From assembly GCA_024276705.1 (NCBI GenBank), contig JAJRWS010000266.1, positions 1 through 33,798 on the forward strand: a stretch of 33,798 bases of DNA. Direction: 5' to 3'. Positions 22,722 through 32,488 of the stretch are shown here, piece after piece (position 1 is the first letter of the stretch; each line of letters begins with the position of its first letter). This DNA is from Planctomycetota bacterium. Its GTDB lineage: Bacteria > Planctomycetota > Planctomycetia > Pirellulales > Lacipirellulaceae. The notes under the pieces were generated by a model. That model did not search any database. It worked only from the letters and a program-made list of their open reading frames with translations, and was not told where the DNA came from. A program made the translations under genes and the position numbers.

Positions 22722-24929
22722 ATGAGCTTGACCGTAGCCGGTTTGCCCACAGACGAGCAACGATTGGGATATTTACGACTGAAGAAGACTTCGATGTCCT
22801 TTTTGCGGTGGATGGTACCACTTCTAGTACTCGCTGGATTGGCCTCTTCCATGGTGTCGCGGCCTCTGCTGGCACGCCCCGGAGAGGCCCCACGGGACAA
22901 CCGGCGTATCGCCATTTTGGTCTCGCACTTGATGGATCGTCGCCACCTTTCCGACTTGCGCGTGGACGATGAAACTTCGAGACGTTGCCTTGCAATGTTC
23001 TTCAAGACTCTCGATCCCAGAAAACTATTTTTTCTGCAGGCCGATATTGATGAATTTTCACCGGAAAGCAGTCGTATCGACGACTACTTGAAACGTGGTG
23101 ACGTTCATTTGGCGGATCGTATTTTTGACCGTTTCCTGCAGCGGGTGGATGAACGAATCGCCGCCGCGCAAAAATACCTGGACCAAGAACACGATTTCAC
23201 CGCGGATGAAGAAATGGTCTATGATCCAGACGACATGACCTATGCCCACTCTATTGCGGAGGCCGATGAGCGCTGGCGGAAACGGGTGAAATATGATTTG
23301 TTGACCCATCTGGCCGATGGTAAGGAGTATGCGGAGGCGGTGGAGAAATTGCATAAGCGCTACCGAAGTATCGACAAGCGTTGGCATCAAACGGACAACG
23401 ATGAGTTGCTGGAGATGTTTCTTAGTGCACTCACGTTGAGTTTTGACCCGCACAGCAGCTATATGTCGCCCAGCACGTTGGAGAATTTTACGATTCAGAT
23501 GCGATTGGAGTTGAATGGAATTGGTGCTTCGTTGGAATCTAAATATGGCGAGACGATTGTACGCCGGATTGTACCCGGAGGAGCAGCCGATAAAGATGGC
23601 CGTTTGAAAGTGGGCGATAAAATTACTGGGGTCGCTCAAGGTTCGAGTGGTGAAATGATTGATATCATCGACATGAAGATCAACGATGTTGTCCAATTGA
23701 TTCGTGGCAAGCCGGGGACGATTGTCCGTTTGGAGGTGGACCCCGAAGATAAGTCGGGTATTAAAGTGTTGGACATCACGCGTGCGCGGATCGAGCTGAA
23801 AGATAGTGAGGCACGCAGCCAGATTGTGGAGCGTTCTCAGCAGCAAGAAAACGTCACGACCGATACCGTAGCGACCTCGGTGGACACGTCTCAATCGCCT
23901 ACGGGCACGATTGTGGAACATGAGGACAAACAGGGCGGCGCCAAGTACCGTATCGGCGTGATCGATCTGCCCAGCTTCTACATGGATATGGAAGGTCGTC
24001 GTGCGGGCCGTTCGGATTACAAGAGTACCTCGCGTGACGTCCGTCGATTGCTGGAGCAATTCAATCGAGAAAACGTGGATCTGGTCATCATGGATCTTCG
24101 CTTCAATGGTGGTGGTTCGTTGCCCGAGGCCGTCGACACGACTGGATTGTTTATTAGCAAAGGCCCGGTCGTTCAGGTGAAGGGACCGGATGGTCGGGTG
24201 ACACCCTATCAGGACGATGATCCCGGGACGGTTTGGAAAGGCCCTTTGGTGGTACTCATCAACAAATTCAGTGCGAGTGCCAGTGAGATTTTTGCTGGAG
24301 CAATCCAGGATTACGGTCGAGGGGTGATCATTGGCGACCATGCCACGCATGGTAAAGGTACGGTTCAGCAATTGTTCGAATTGGGCCCGGCCATGTTCCC
24401 CGACGCGCCGAATTTGGGCGCGCTGAAGCTGACGATTCAGCAATTTTACCGGCCCAGCGGAGATAGTACCCAGAACCGTGGCGTCGTGGCGGATGTGGAG
24501 TTGCCTTCGCGGACAACTTATTGGGAAGAAATTGGTGAATCGAGTTTGGACTACGCGTTGAAATTCGACCAGGTACAGCCACTTCCGCACGAGAATTACC
24601 ATGAAGCCAACACCAAGCTTGTGCAGGAGTTGAACCACCGTTCGGAACGGAGACGGGCCGAATCCGAGTTCTTTACCAAGGAAGATCGCAAGATCAAGCG
24701 ATTCAGCAAACGGCAGAAAGAGTCCAAGGTTACCTTGAATCGTGAAAAGTTCCTGGCGGAACGAGCCGAAGAAAATACGGAGAAAGAGCAAGCGGATATT
24801 TTTAATCATCTACAGGATGAAGATCGTCCCGTTTTTGCGGAAACGCCTTACAATGAAGAAGTGCTTGCGATCGCCGTGGACTACCTGCGGCTCTTGCGAA
24901 GCAGCCAGGTCGCATTGACGAGGCGATAG
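22722..24929 (+). CDS. prc: C-terminal processing protease Prc/Tsp (S41A)
   Basis: A 735-residue periplasmic protease. Layout: signal anchor (about 25-50, SFLRWMVPLLVLAGLASSMV), helical N-terminal Tsp domain with LSFDPHSSYMSP, PDZ domain (IGASLESKYGETIVRRIVPG, KVGDKITGV), S41 catalytic domain and a basic, helical C-terminal region. The Ser-Lys dyad is in NKFSASASEIFAGA (517-521) and HGKGTVQQ (Lys545). Family members degrade misfolded or tagged periplasmic proteins and process C-termini. I start at ATG 22722, which AGAGGA about 6 bases upstream supports; ATG 22794 would give a shorter leader. Confidence 0.92.
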   Translation: MSLTVAGLPTDEQRLGYLRLKKTSMSFLRWMVPLLVLAGLASSMVSRPLLARPGEAPRDNRRIAILVSHLMDRRHLSDLRVDDETSRRCLAMFFKTLDPRKLFFLQADIDEFSPESSRIDDYLKRGDVHLADRIFDRFLQRVDERIAAAQKYLDQEHDFTADEEMVYDPDDMTYAHSIAEADERWRKRVKYDLLTHLADGKEYAEAVEKLHKRYRSIDKRWHQTDNDELLEMFLSALTLSFDPHSSYMSPSTLENFTIQMRLELNGIGASLESKYGETIVRRIVPGGAADKDGRLKVGDKITGVAQGSSGEMIDIIDMKINDVVQLIRGKPGTIVRLEVDPEDKSGIKVLDITRARIELKDSEARSQIVERSQQQENVTTDTVATSVDTSQSPTGTIVEHEDKQGGAKYRIGVIDLPSFYMDMEGRRAGRSDYKSTSRDVRRLLEQFNRENVDLVIMDLRFNGGGSLPEAVDTTGLFISKGPVVQVKGPDGRVTPYQDDDPGTVWKGPLVVLINKFSASASEIFAGAIQDYGRGVIIGDHATHGKGTVQQLFELGPAMFPDAPNLGALKLTIQQFYRPSGDSTQNRGVVADVELPSRTTYWEEIGESSLDYALKFDQVQPLPHENYHEANTKLVQELNHRSERRRAESEFFTKEDRKIKRFSKRQKESKVTLNREKFLAERAEENTEKEQADIFNHLQDEDRPVFAETPYNEEVLAIAVDYLRLLRSSQVALTRR

Positions 24930-24984
24930 TGAGACGCGAGTTGGATTGGTGAAAGAGTCGCCGGTGCTATCCAGCAACTTGCGC

Positions 24985-25806
24985 CTAACTCAGTGGTATT
25001 CGCATCCCGTCGTAGGCCAGTTTCATGCCCTCTGGTAGCAGGGCGCTGGTTTCCTCGTGCTCCAGGTCGTGGGACAGGTGCGTCAGCAATGTCTGTTTCG
25101 CCTTGAGGCGGGCTGCCAGCGAAACCGCTTCGTCCAGGCAGAAATGCGTGGAGTGCGGTTGGTGTCGCAGGCAATCCAGGATGAGCACATCCAGATTTTG
25201 CAATCGAGCCATGCTTGCTACCGGGATTGCGTTGGTATCGGTGCAGTAGGCGATGTTGCCAATCCGAAACCCAAGTACCTGCAGCCGTGGTCCGTGTTGA
25301 AGCCTTATCGGCACGATGCGCATTCCCAGTAGTTCGAACGGTTCCAGATCGATGGAGTGCAACTGGAGTTTTGGCGCTCCGCCCACATGCAAATTGGCAG
25401 GTGTGTTAAAGGCATAATCAAACGACTTGCGAATACGCCTCTCGACCCGTGTTTCACAGTAAATCGGAATAGGGCCACCCAGATAGAATTGCATCAGCCG
25501 TAAGTCATCCAGGCCAAACAGGTGGTCCGCGTGTCCATGGGTGTAAGCAACCGCATGAATGATGCCAATCTTTTCCCGCAGCAATTGACTGCGCAGGTCG
25601 GGTGGCGTGTCGATCAGCAAGTTTCCCTTGGGTAGACCCAGGACCACGCCACACCGAGTGCGATGATTTTTCGGGTTGTTACTGGCGCAAATGGGGCAGG
25701 GGCAGCCAATCATCGGAACTCCCACGGATGTGCCCGTACCGAGAAAGACCATTTGCCCTTGGATGTCGGGGGCCGCCATGGAGCGAGTAGGAGAGGAACT
25801 GGGCAT
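24985..25806 (-). CDS. MBL-fold metal-dependent hydrolase (PhnP-like)
   Basis: A 273-residue metallo-beta-lactamase-fold protein of the PhnP/cyclic phosphodiesterase type. The start of the fold is MVFLGTGTSVGVPMIGCPCP with ICAS, a PhnP-like CxC..C zinc site; the metal motif is YTHGHADHLFGLDDLRLMQF; further ligands are in YCTDTN, LILDCLRHQPHSTHF and LLTHLSHDLEHEE. PhnP hydrolyses cyclic ribosyl phosphate, but no phn gene is nearby, so the substrate is open. ATG 25806 directly abuts the trpD stop (25807-25809), implying translation coupling. Confidence 0.85.
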   Translation of the reverse strand: MPSSSPTRSMAAPDIQGQMVFLGTGTSVGVPMIGCPCPICASNNPKNHRTRCGVVLGLPKGNLLIDTPPDLRSQLLREKIGIIHAVAYTHGHADHLFGLDDLRLMQFYLGGPIPIYCETRVERRIRKSFDYAFNTPANLHVGGAPKLQLHSIDLEPFELLGMRIVPIRLQHGPRLQVLGFRIGNIAYCTDTNAIPVASMARLQNLDVLILDCLRHQPHSTHFCLDEAVSLAARLKAKQTLLTHLSHDLEHEETSALLPEGMKLAYDGMRIPLS

Positions 25807-26844
25807 CTACTGGCCCTCATGCGAAAGGCGGGCTAAGCGTTCAAGCAGGGTTGCTGCTTCGCCACGATCAATGGCCAGGGCTGCCTTCTCGGCGGCCAGC
25901 TTTGGCTGGCGACAATGGTCCGCGGCCACCAGGCCCGCCGCGGCATTGAGAATCACGATGTCGCGAGCCAGTCCCCGCCCTCCCGCTAGAATGTCGCGAA
26001 TCACCGTCGCACTGGCTTCGGGGCCCTCGACTCGCAAAGTGTTTTGCAGCCGATCGGCGGGGACTTGCTCGATGCCAAAATCTTCGGGCGTCCAGCGCAG
26101 CTCCTGGAGCTGGCCATTTTCAACCAGGGTGACCTGGGTTGTGCCGCCCAGAGTGACCTCGCCCAGCCCATCCTCGCCGCTGACAACCAACGCGCGAGTG
26201 GTGTCCAGCATGGCCAGTGCGGCTGCCAGCAGAGGACGCAGCTCTGGCAAGCCCGCGCCTAGCAATTGGTGAGAAGCCTGGGCGGGGTTCGATAACGGAC
26301 CCAGAATATTAAACAAGGTTCGAATGCCCAGAGCTTTGCGTACCGAAACGACATGTCGCATTGCCGGGTGCATGCGAGGCGCGAAGCAAAAGCAAATCCC
26401 CAGTTCTTCAAGACAACGTTCGACTTGGGGAAGCGTAGCCTCGATATTGACTCCCAATTGGGCCAGCACATCAGCCGAGCCGCTACGGCTGGTGACACTC
26501 CGATTGCCATGCTTGGCCACGGGTACCCCGGTTGCGGCGATGACCAATGCTGCGGCTGTGCTGATATTGAAGGTTGAGCTGCCCCCGCCACCCGTGCCAC
26601 AAGTGTCCAGCAGTTTCTCGTAAGGATTGCCGATGGTGGTCATTTGTTGTCGCATGGCCGAGGCCGCGCCTGCCACTTCGGCCACGGTTTCGCCTTTGAG
26701 GTGCAGCCCGGTCAACAGCATGCCGATCTGCTCGTCCGTGCACTGGCCGGACATGACCGCGTTGATTCCCGTGGTCATTTGTTCACGAGTCAAGTCTTTG
26801 CCTGCTGCAATGATCTCCAGCAGATGGTTGAAGGATTTGGGCAT
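25807..26844 (-). CDS. trpD: Anthranilate phosphoribosyltransferase
   Basis: A 345-residue TrpD joining anthranilate and PRPP in tryptophan synthesis. The PRPP and metal signatures are visible: LLDTCGTGGGGSSTFNISTA, VAKHGNRSVTSRSGSADVLAQLG, FNILGPLSNPA and ALVVSGEDGLGEVTLGGTT. The start at 26844 (MPKSFNHLLEIIAAGKDLT) fits the family. No other trp gene is adjacent; the downstream partner is the MBL hydrolase. Upstream lies a 550-base repeat tract that must hold its promoter. Confidence 0.95.
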   Translation of the reverse strand: MPKSFNHLLEIIAAGKDLTREQMTTGINAVMSGQCTDEQIGMLLTGLHLKGETVAEVAGAASAMRQQMTTIGNPYEKLLDTCGTGGGGSSTFNISTAAALVIAATGVPVAKHGNRSVTSRSGSADVLAQLGVNIEATLPQVERCLEELGICFCFAPRMHPAMRHVVSVRKALGIRTLFNILGPLSNPAQASHQLLGAGLPELRPLLAAALAMLDTTRALVVSGEDGLGEVTLGGTTQVTLVENGQLQELRWTPEDFGIEQVPADRLQNTLRVEGPEASATVIRDILAGGRGLARDIVILNAAAGLVAADHCRQPKLAAEKAALAIDRGEAATLLERLARLSHEGQ

Positions 26845-26974
26845 GGTTCGCGCATTGTGGAGTAGGATGGAAATGATCGCATTGTAACCATTTGGGCTCC
26901 ATACGGGAAATGGTGTATCTGTCTATTACGAGGGCGTGGGGGAGATAGGACGCATCGGGAAATATAATTATTGT

Positions 26975-27000
26975 CCCGAGAAAACCGCCGGCTTTGCCGA
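26975..27000. repeat. REP-like fragment upstream of trpD
   Basis: CCCGAGAAAACCGCCGGCTT followed by TGCCG, related to the fragment at 17545-17576. The rest of 26845-27037 holds no credible gene. Confidence 0.4.
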
Positions 27001-27037
27001 AGGACTGGCAGAGTATGATAGCTCCGTAGTGATATTG

Positions 27038-27237
27038 TTCGTGCTCGTACTCGTACTCGACTGGAACCATTGCATGCAACAGAAACAAGAGGCCATGGAT
27101 ATTGATGATGACTGACCTTGCCGCCAAGTTGGGTTCGAGTACGAGTACCGCTTTGCTGAGTACGAGCACGATATTCTCTCCCCGGCTCCTTTGAGGAGCC
27201 TTCCTCAAGCCACCCGCTATGCGGGTGGTACATGACT
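27038..27237. repeat. (GTACTC)n composite palindromic element, copy 2
   Basis: Same block order as 2009-2205: GTACTCGTACTCGACTGGAA, ACCATTGCATGCAACAGAAA, GGCCATGGATATTGATGATG, TTCGAGTACGAGTACCGCTT, a hairpin GGCTCCTTTGAGGAGCC, and the REP-like hairpin CCACCCGC-TAT-GCGGGTGG (27210-27228). Confidence 0.75.
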
Positions 27238-27363
27238 GATGATGACTGAGGTGGCCTCTCACTTGGATTCGAGAACGAGTACCGCTATGCTGAGTACGAG
27301 TATGATATTTATTATCCAGCCTCTTTTAGGGGCTTTCCTCAAGCCACCCGCCTGGCGGGTGGC
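27238..27363. repeat. (GTACTC)n composite element, copy 3 (shortened)
   Basis: Directly joined to copy 2. It lacks the left (GTACTC)n arm but keeps GATGATGACTGA, TTCGAGAACGAGTACCGCT, GAGTACGAGTATGATATT, a CCTCTTTTAGGGG block and the hairpin GCCACCCGC-CTG-GCGGGTGGC (27343-27363). It ends 40 bases before the esterase start codon. Confidence 0.75.
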
Positions 27364-27403
27364 ACGTGACTGTTTCGACCTCGCGCATCGATTGGAGAAA
27401 CGC

Positions 27404-29629
27404 ATGAGATATTCCGTCGCTTTCATTCTGCCGATTGTAATCGGCCTTCTGCCAATCGCCCATCGCTGCCCGGCAAATGAACCGGCCGAGCCGCGGATTC
27501 TCGGCGAAGGGCAAATCCTCGAAGATTGCCGGCATGAGCCGCTCAAAGATCTTCATGGGTACTTTCCATTTCATGTCCCCAGTACCCAGGAGGCGTGGCA
27601 GCGGCGCTCCGACGCGTTGAAACGGCAAGTTCAAGTTGCCACCGGATTGTGGCCGATGCCCGAGCGAACACCCCTCAAACCGGTTATCCATGGCCGCATC
27701 GAACGGGACGGTTTTACCGTGGAGCAGGTTTACTTCGAGTCGCTTCCCGGCTTTTTCGTCACCGGCCAGTTGTTTCGTCCCGCCGGGAAGGCAGGACCCT
27801 TTCCGGCCGTTCTTTGTCCGCACGGCCATGGTGGCAGGTTGCAGGATGCAGGCGCGCGTGTTCGGGTACAGATTACGCGTGGCGAAGAGCGATTCGAGGC
27901 ATCCGGCCGATTCCCCAAATTGGCCCGCTGTGCCCAACTCGCCCGGATGGGGTGCGTTACCCTGATCATCGACATGATTGGTTACGCGGACAACATGCAG
28001 TTGTCGCGCCAACTCGCGCATGGCTTCGCCAACAGGCGCCCAGAAATGGAAAACGCGAATTCGTGGGGTCTTTACAGCACCCAGGCGGAACTTCGCTGCC
28101 AGTCCATCCTGGGCATGCAAACATGGAATTGCATCCGGGCGCTCGATTTCCTCTGCGCGCTGCCTGATGTCGATTCGTCTCGCATTGGGGTAACCGGTGG
28201 GAGCGGCGGTGGCACGCAAACGATTCTCCTGGGTGCTCTCGACTCGCGGCCCACGGTCGCTTTTCCGCAGGGGATGGTGTCGACTTCGATGCAGGGAGGT
28301 TGCACCTGTGAAAACTGCTGCCTGTTGAGAATTGGCACGGGCAACGTCGAACTTGCGGCCCTGTTCGCCCCCAAACCCCAGGCGATGACCACTGCCGACG
28401 ACTGGACCAAGGAGATGATGACACGCGGTTTTCCGGAACTCAAAAGCCTGTATGCGCTGCTCGGGCGTCCGGACCATGTCGCCTGCACGCCCTATCTGCA
28501 TTTTCCACACAACTACAACTACGTCACCCGGGCCCGGATGTACGAGTGGTTTAACAAATACTTGCGTCTGAGACTCGATGAACCCATCGTCGAAGAAGAC
28601 TACAAGTTATTGGCCGGAGATGAGTTGACGGTGTGGGACGAGGAACATCCTCAGCCGGCCCGGCGGGGCGATGACTTTGAGCGGGAACTGGTGGCCTATC
28701 TTACGCAAGCGTCCGAGCGTCAAATCGGTGCGTTGGAACCGACTGACGAAAACGCCCGCAAGACCTACCGCGAGGTAGTCGGTGGGGCGGTGGAGGCAAT
28801 CATCGGTCGCACCTCGGAGGATGTTGGCCCGATCAAGCCGCATCGGGTCGCTACAATCGACAGGGGATCCTACGATCTCGGCAAATGCCGGCTGGCTGTT
28901 CCACGACACCAAGAGCAAGTACTCGCAATCCGACTGTTTCCGAAAGAGGCCGACTGGAACGGGCAGGTTGTCCTCTGGCTCACCGGAGCCGGAAAGCAGA
29001 GGCTATTCGAAGCGGCCGCAAAGCCAACTACCGAAGTTGCGAAACTTCTCTCCGCCGGATACTCGGTGGTGACCGCCGATCTGGTAGGCCAGGGAGAGGC
29101 TGCGCTGGCCGGGGCGGCCGAGGGACAAAACCGGGCCGTCGCCAATCCTCGTGAGTACGCCGGTTATACTTACGGGTACAATACGCCCCTCCTGGCCCAA
29201 CAGGTGCACGATGTCCTGACGCTGGTCGAGTGGTTACGCAGCGGCGATGGCGACATTCGATCTGTGCAACTGGTTGGCACGGGTGCCGCCGGCGTGGTTG
29301 TTGCCGCCGCTGGAGCGGTCATCAAGGAATCGACCGGCGCAGCGGCAGTCGTCGATGTGGCGATCGAGACGGACGGCTTTCGTTTTCGCCAGTTGAGCGA
29401 CTACCGCGACGCCCGTTTTCTGCCGGGAATTGTCAAATATGGTGGCCTGCCGGCCCTGTTGGCCCTGAATGCCTCGCGCAATGTCCGTGTCTTCGATCCA
29501 CAACCGGAACCGCCGCTACTCACGAAGGCTTTCGCGGCGTTGCCAGGCAAAATGACATGGACCGCTGCCGCTGGGAGTTCCGGCGCGAATGGCACTCATG
29601 CCGCGGTTGTCGACTGGCTTACCAGGTAA
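27404..29629 (+). CDS. Secreted alpha/beta-hydrolase (acetyl-xylan-esterase-like) with a second, degenerate hydrolase half
   Basis: A 741-residue exported protein (signal RYSVAFILPIVIGLLPIA). The N-terminal half is an alpha/beta hydrolase of the acetyl xylan esterase/prolyl oligopeptidase-like group: FPAVLCPHGHGG, TLIIDMIGYADN, nucleophile Ser267 in GVTGGSGGGTQT, then CTCENCC and the His region PHNYNYVTRARMYEWFNKYL. The C-terminal half again follows the hydrolase pattern (VVLWLTGAGKQRLFEAAAK, GYSVVTADLVGQGEA, IRSVQLVGTGAAGVVV), but the nucleophile position is Gly627 in GTGAAG. It may deacylate polysaccharides. GGAG 6 bases before ATG 27404 supports this start over the repeat-derived upstream frame. 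Confidence 0.75.
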   Translation: MRYSVAFILPIVIGLLPIAHRCPANEPAEPRILGEGQILEDCRHEPLKDLHGYFPFHVPSTQEAWQRRSDALKRQVQVATGLWPMPERTPLKPVIHGRIERDGFTVEQVYFESLPGFFVTGQLFRPAGKAGPFPAVLCPHGHGGRLQDAGARVRVQITRGEERFEASGRFPKLARCAQLARMGCVTLIIDMIGYADNMQLSRQLAHGFANRRPEMENANSWGLYSTQAELRCQSILGMQTWNCIRALDFLCALPDVDSSRIGVTGGSGGGTQTILLGALDSRPTVAFPQGMVSTSMQGGCTCENCCLLRIGTGNVELAALFAPKPQAMTTADDWTKEMMTRGFPELKSLYALLGRPDHVACTPYLHFPHNYNYVTRARMYEWFNKYLRLRLDEPIVEEDYKLLAGDELTVWDEEHPQPARRGDDFERELVAYLTQASERQIGALEPTDENARKTYREVVGGAVEAIIGRTSEDVGPIKPHRVATIDRGSYDLGKCRLAVPRHQEQVLAIRLFPKEADWNGQVVLWLTGAGKQRLFEAAAKPTTEVAKLLSAGYSVVTADLVGQGEAALAGAAEGQNRAVANPREYAGYTYGYNTPLLAQQVHDVLTLVEWLRSGDGDIRSVQLVGTGAAGVVVAAAGAVIKESTGAAAVVDVAIETDGFRFRQLSDYRDARFLPGIVKYGGLPALLALNASRNVRVFDPQPEPPLLTKAFAALPGKMTWTAAAGSSGANGTHAAVVDWLTR

Positions 29630-29774
29630 AGCCATTGCACTGGGCTTGAGGTTTGTAGTCTGGAGGCATGTCGCGGATGTTCGTTTGGGCATGCCGCGGG
29701 GTTGGGCATCGTTATGCCGCCACCGATTTCCGAGTCATTGAATGCGGCTTTTCTACCATGAAAGCGATCCATCC

Positions 29775-31057
29775 ATGAAACCTACCGTTTCTCGGCGTAC
29801 GGTTCTGCTGGGTTCCACTGCGGCAACTCTCTTGGCCGTATTTCCGAAGCAGGCTGACGCCAGAGGTTCAAATGACAAGGAAGGGACAGGCGATCGTGGG
29901 ACGATCCTGACACGTCCTATCCTTGAATTCAAACTGGAATCGACCAAGTTGTATAAGGATCCGTTCTGGGATGTCCAGCTCGATGCTTTGGTCAGAAGTC
30001 CCGATGGACAAGAGCAGCGAATTCCTGCGTTTTGGAGTGGCGGTTCGGAGTGGCGATGGCGATTCTCGGCACACCAATCGGGAATTTATCGATACCAGAC
30101 GATTGCCAATGATCCAGGAAATCAAGAATTGCACGGTGTGACGGGCGATTTTCAAATCGACGAATATTCCGCTGGCAATCCTCTGTGGAGCCAAGGAACT
30201 TTGCAAGTCTCCGTGAACCATCGATATCTCGAAACGACGGATGGCGAGCCTTTTTTGTGGTTAGGGGACACCTGGTGGATGGGACTCACCGACCGGCTCT
30301 CCTGGCCCAACGAATTCATCCAGCTCACCTCCGATCGGCGTGCCAAAGGATTCAACGTGGTCCAGTTAGTCGCGGGACTTTATCCCGACATGGACTCGTT
30401 TGACCCGCGCGGTAAAAACGAAGCCGGTTTTCCCTGGGAAGCCAACTACCAACGAATCAATCCCTCTTGGTGGGATCTGGCCGATCAGCGAATTGGGTAC
30501 CTTGTCGATTCGGAAATAAGGCCTTGTATCGTCGGTTGTTGGGGGTACTACTTGAAAAAAATGGGCATGAAAAAGATGCGTGCACACTGGCGTACCGTCA
30601 TTGCCCGATGGGGCGCGTCTCCGGTAATTTGGTGCCTGGCCGGGGAAGGTTCGATGCCTTGGTACTTGTCCAACAGCCGAGCGGAGGAACAATCCGCACT
30701 CGAGAAAGGCTGGACCGACCTGGCACGCTATGTACGCCAAACGGACCCCTTTCAGAGGTTAATCACCATACACCCTTCTCGATCTTCACGCGAAACGATC
30801 CGTGATCCCGCGGTGCTCGATATGGACATGCTGCAGACCGGGCATGGTGACTATCGATCGATTCCGGCCACGCTGAAGCAGATCTCCAATGCGGTCAATC
30901 AGGAGTCGGTCATGCCGGTGAAGTGACTCCTGTTGGCGACATTCAGGCAGGCAAAAAGGGTCGCCAAAAACTCGACCTTTTCCCCGAACAACGCGATTGG
31001 GTCATTATTCTTCAACATGAATACTCTACCGATGGAACCCATGACCAGGTAAAATAG
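29775..31057 (+). pseudogene. DUF5060/DUF4038 apiosidase-like glycosidase, broken by an internal deletion
   Basis: The open part (29775-30926) has a Tat-like signal (SRRTVLLGSTAATLLAVFP), a DUF5060-like beta domain (FWSGGSEWRWRFSAHQSGIY) and much of a DUF4038 TIM barrel (FLWLGDTWWMGLTDRL, GFNVVQLVAGLYPD, VIWCLAGEGSMPW). It stops after QESVMPVK, just where the family continues NGEVCYEG. From 30920 another frame encodes what looks like the end of the usual C-terminal domain, EVTPVGDIQAGKKGRQ then FPEQRDWVIILQHEYSTDGT, to TAG at 31055-31057. A deletion of roughly 130-150 codons with frameshift at about 30920 explains both. An alternative start ATG lies at 29742. Confidence 0.65.
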
Positions 31058-31175
31058 TTGTTGGGAATTAGCCCGTATTTGTTCCGTACATCCTGAGTAC
31101 GGCGAAGGCTCTCCTTCTTCTAGTCAAGAAGGCAGTGCCCCAGGATTTGGCAATCGAACACCAACCGGTTCTAAA

Positions 31176-32486
31176 ATGGCTGGCCATCCGATCAAATCGC
31201 GACAGCGATTGGGCAAATACCGTATTGTAAGCCGCCTGGGAGAAGGCGCTTTCGCCAGTGTGTTCAAGGCGGTCGACACGCTCGAGGGGATTTCGGTCGC
31301 GTTGAAAATTCCCCATGATCATCTGGTCACCGAAAACGTGCTGGCCGAATTTCGCCAGGAGATCAAGTTGGCCGCTCGACTGAAGCATCCCAACATCTTG
31401 CCACTGAAGACGGCCGATTTTATCGAAGGCCGGCTGGTGCTGGTTTACCCTTTGGGTGAGAAGACTCTGGATCAGCGTTTGCGATCACGAATCGCCTTGA
31501 AATCGGTTCTCCACTATACGGATCAAATACTAGCCGCCGTGGCATGTGCGCATGAGTATCGAGTGATCCATTGCGACATCAAACCAGACAATTTACTGTT
31601 GTTCCCTGACGGGCTATTGAGGTTGACCGATTTTGGGATCGCCAAGGTTGCCTTGCGTACTTTGCGGGCGTCAGGTTCTGGCACGGTGGGCTATTGCGCG
31701 CCGGAGCAGGCGATGGGCAAGCCGTCGTTCCATTCCGACGTCTTTTCACTAGGACTGGTCTTTTATCGCATGCTCAGCGGTTGCCTGCCGGAATGGCCGT
31801 TCGATTGGCCACCTCCCAGTTATGAACGCCTGCGCAGGCGTATCCATCCAGACTTGCTGCAATGGGTGCGCCGGGCCATCGAGATTCGTCCCGAGAAACG
31901 GTTTGTCGATGCTATTCAGATGCAGGCAGTCTATTTACGGCTCAAACCGCGAGCTTTGCTCCACGGGAGCCCCCAGCGTGCGGTTGGACCGAGCCGCGAG
32001 TCACGCGATTGGCGGACCGTGCAACGCAAACAATTTCAACGCCAATATGGCAAAGTCCTGCGGACTCACTCTGTCTGTACCCGTTGCAATGGCCCGGTTG
32101 CGGAGAGCATGACCACCTGTCCCTGGTGTGGTCAGGGACGCGCTGTCCATCGCGATGCCACTCGTTTTCCAATCCATTGCCCCCGCTGTCAGCGGGGTTT
32201 GAAGCTCGATTGGACCTATTGCCCCTGGTGCTATGGAGAAGGCTTTGAAGTCTCTTCTACACGCCAGTACTCGGATACCCAATACGCAGCCAGGTGCTCC
32301 AACCAGGCTTGTGTACGCAAGCAACTGATGCCGTTCATGCGATATTGCCCTTGGTGTCGGCGGAAAGTCAGGAGAAAATGGAAAGTTGAAGGGGTGTCGG
32401 ACCGCTGCCGGTCTTGCGGCTGGGGCGTGGTGCGGGAATTTTGGACTTTTTGCCCTTGGTGCGGTAAACCTTTGGGAAGATCGTAG
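31176..32486 (+). CDS. Ser/Thr protein kinase with a C-terminal zinc-ribbon array
   Basis: A 436-residue cytosolic Hanks-type kinase. Gly loop LGEGAFASVF (21-30), Lys44 in VALKIP, catalytic loop HCDIKPDNLL (132-141) with Asp134 and Asn139, DFGIAK (152-157) and GYCAPEQAMG. The loop has Cys in place of the usual Arg (HCD not HRD), marking a non-RD kinase. After residue 290 come four pairs of CxxC knuckles, each second one CPWC: 301/304 with 315/318, 335/338 with 349/352, 374/379 with 391/394, 411/414 with 426/429. They should bind four zincs and may recruit substrate or sense metal. No membrane segment. The PP2C gene follows after 2 bases. Confidence 0.9.
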   Translation: MAGHPIKSRQRLGKYRIVSRLGEGAFASVFKAVDTLEGISVALKIPHDHLVTENVLAEFRQEIKLAARLKHPNILPLKTADFIEGRLVLVYPLGEKTLDQRLRSRIALKSVLHYTDQILAAVACAHEYRVIHCDIKPDNLLLFPDGLLRLTDFGIAKVALRTLRASGSGTVGYCAPEQAMGKPSFHSDVFSLGLVFYRMLSGCLPEWPFDWPPPSYERLRRRIHPDLLQWVRRAIEIRPEKRFVDAIQMQAVYLRLKPRALLHGSPQRAVGPSRESRDWRTVQRKQFQRQYGKVLRTHSVCTRCNGPVAESMTTCPWCGQGRAVHRDATRFPIHCPRCQRGLKLDWTYCPWCYGEGFEVSSTRQYSDTQYAARCSNQACVRKQLMPFMRYCPWCRRKVRRKWKVEGVSDRCRSCGWGVVREFWTFCPWCGKPLGRS

Positions 32487-32488
32487 GA

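Noticed and set aside
23058-24809. 583-codon minus-strand open frame antisense to prc
   Set aside because: A shadow of the protease gene; no recognisable motif and no ribosome-binding site.
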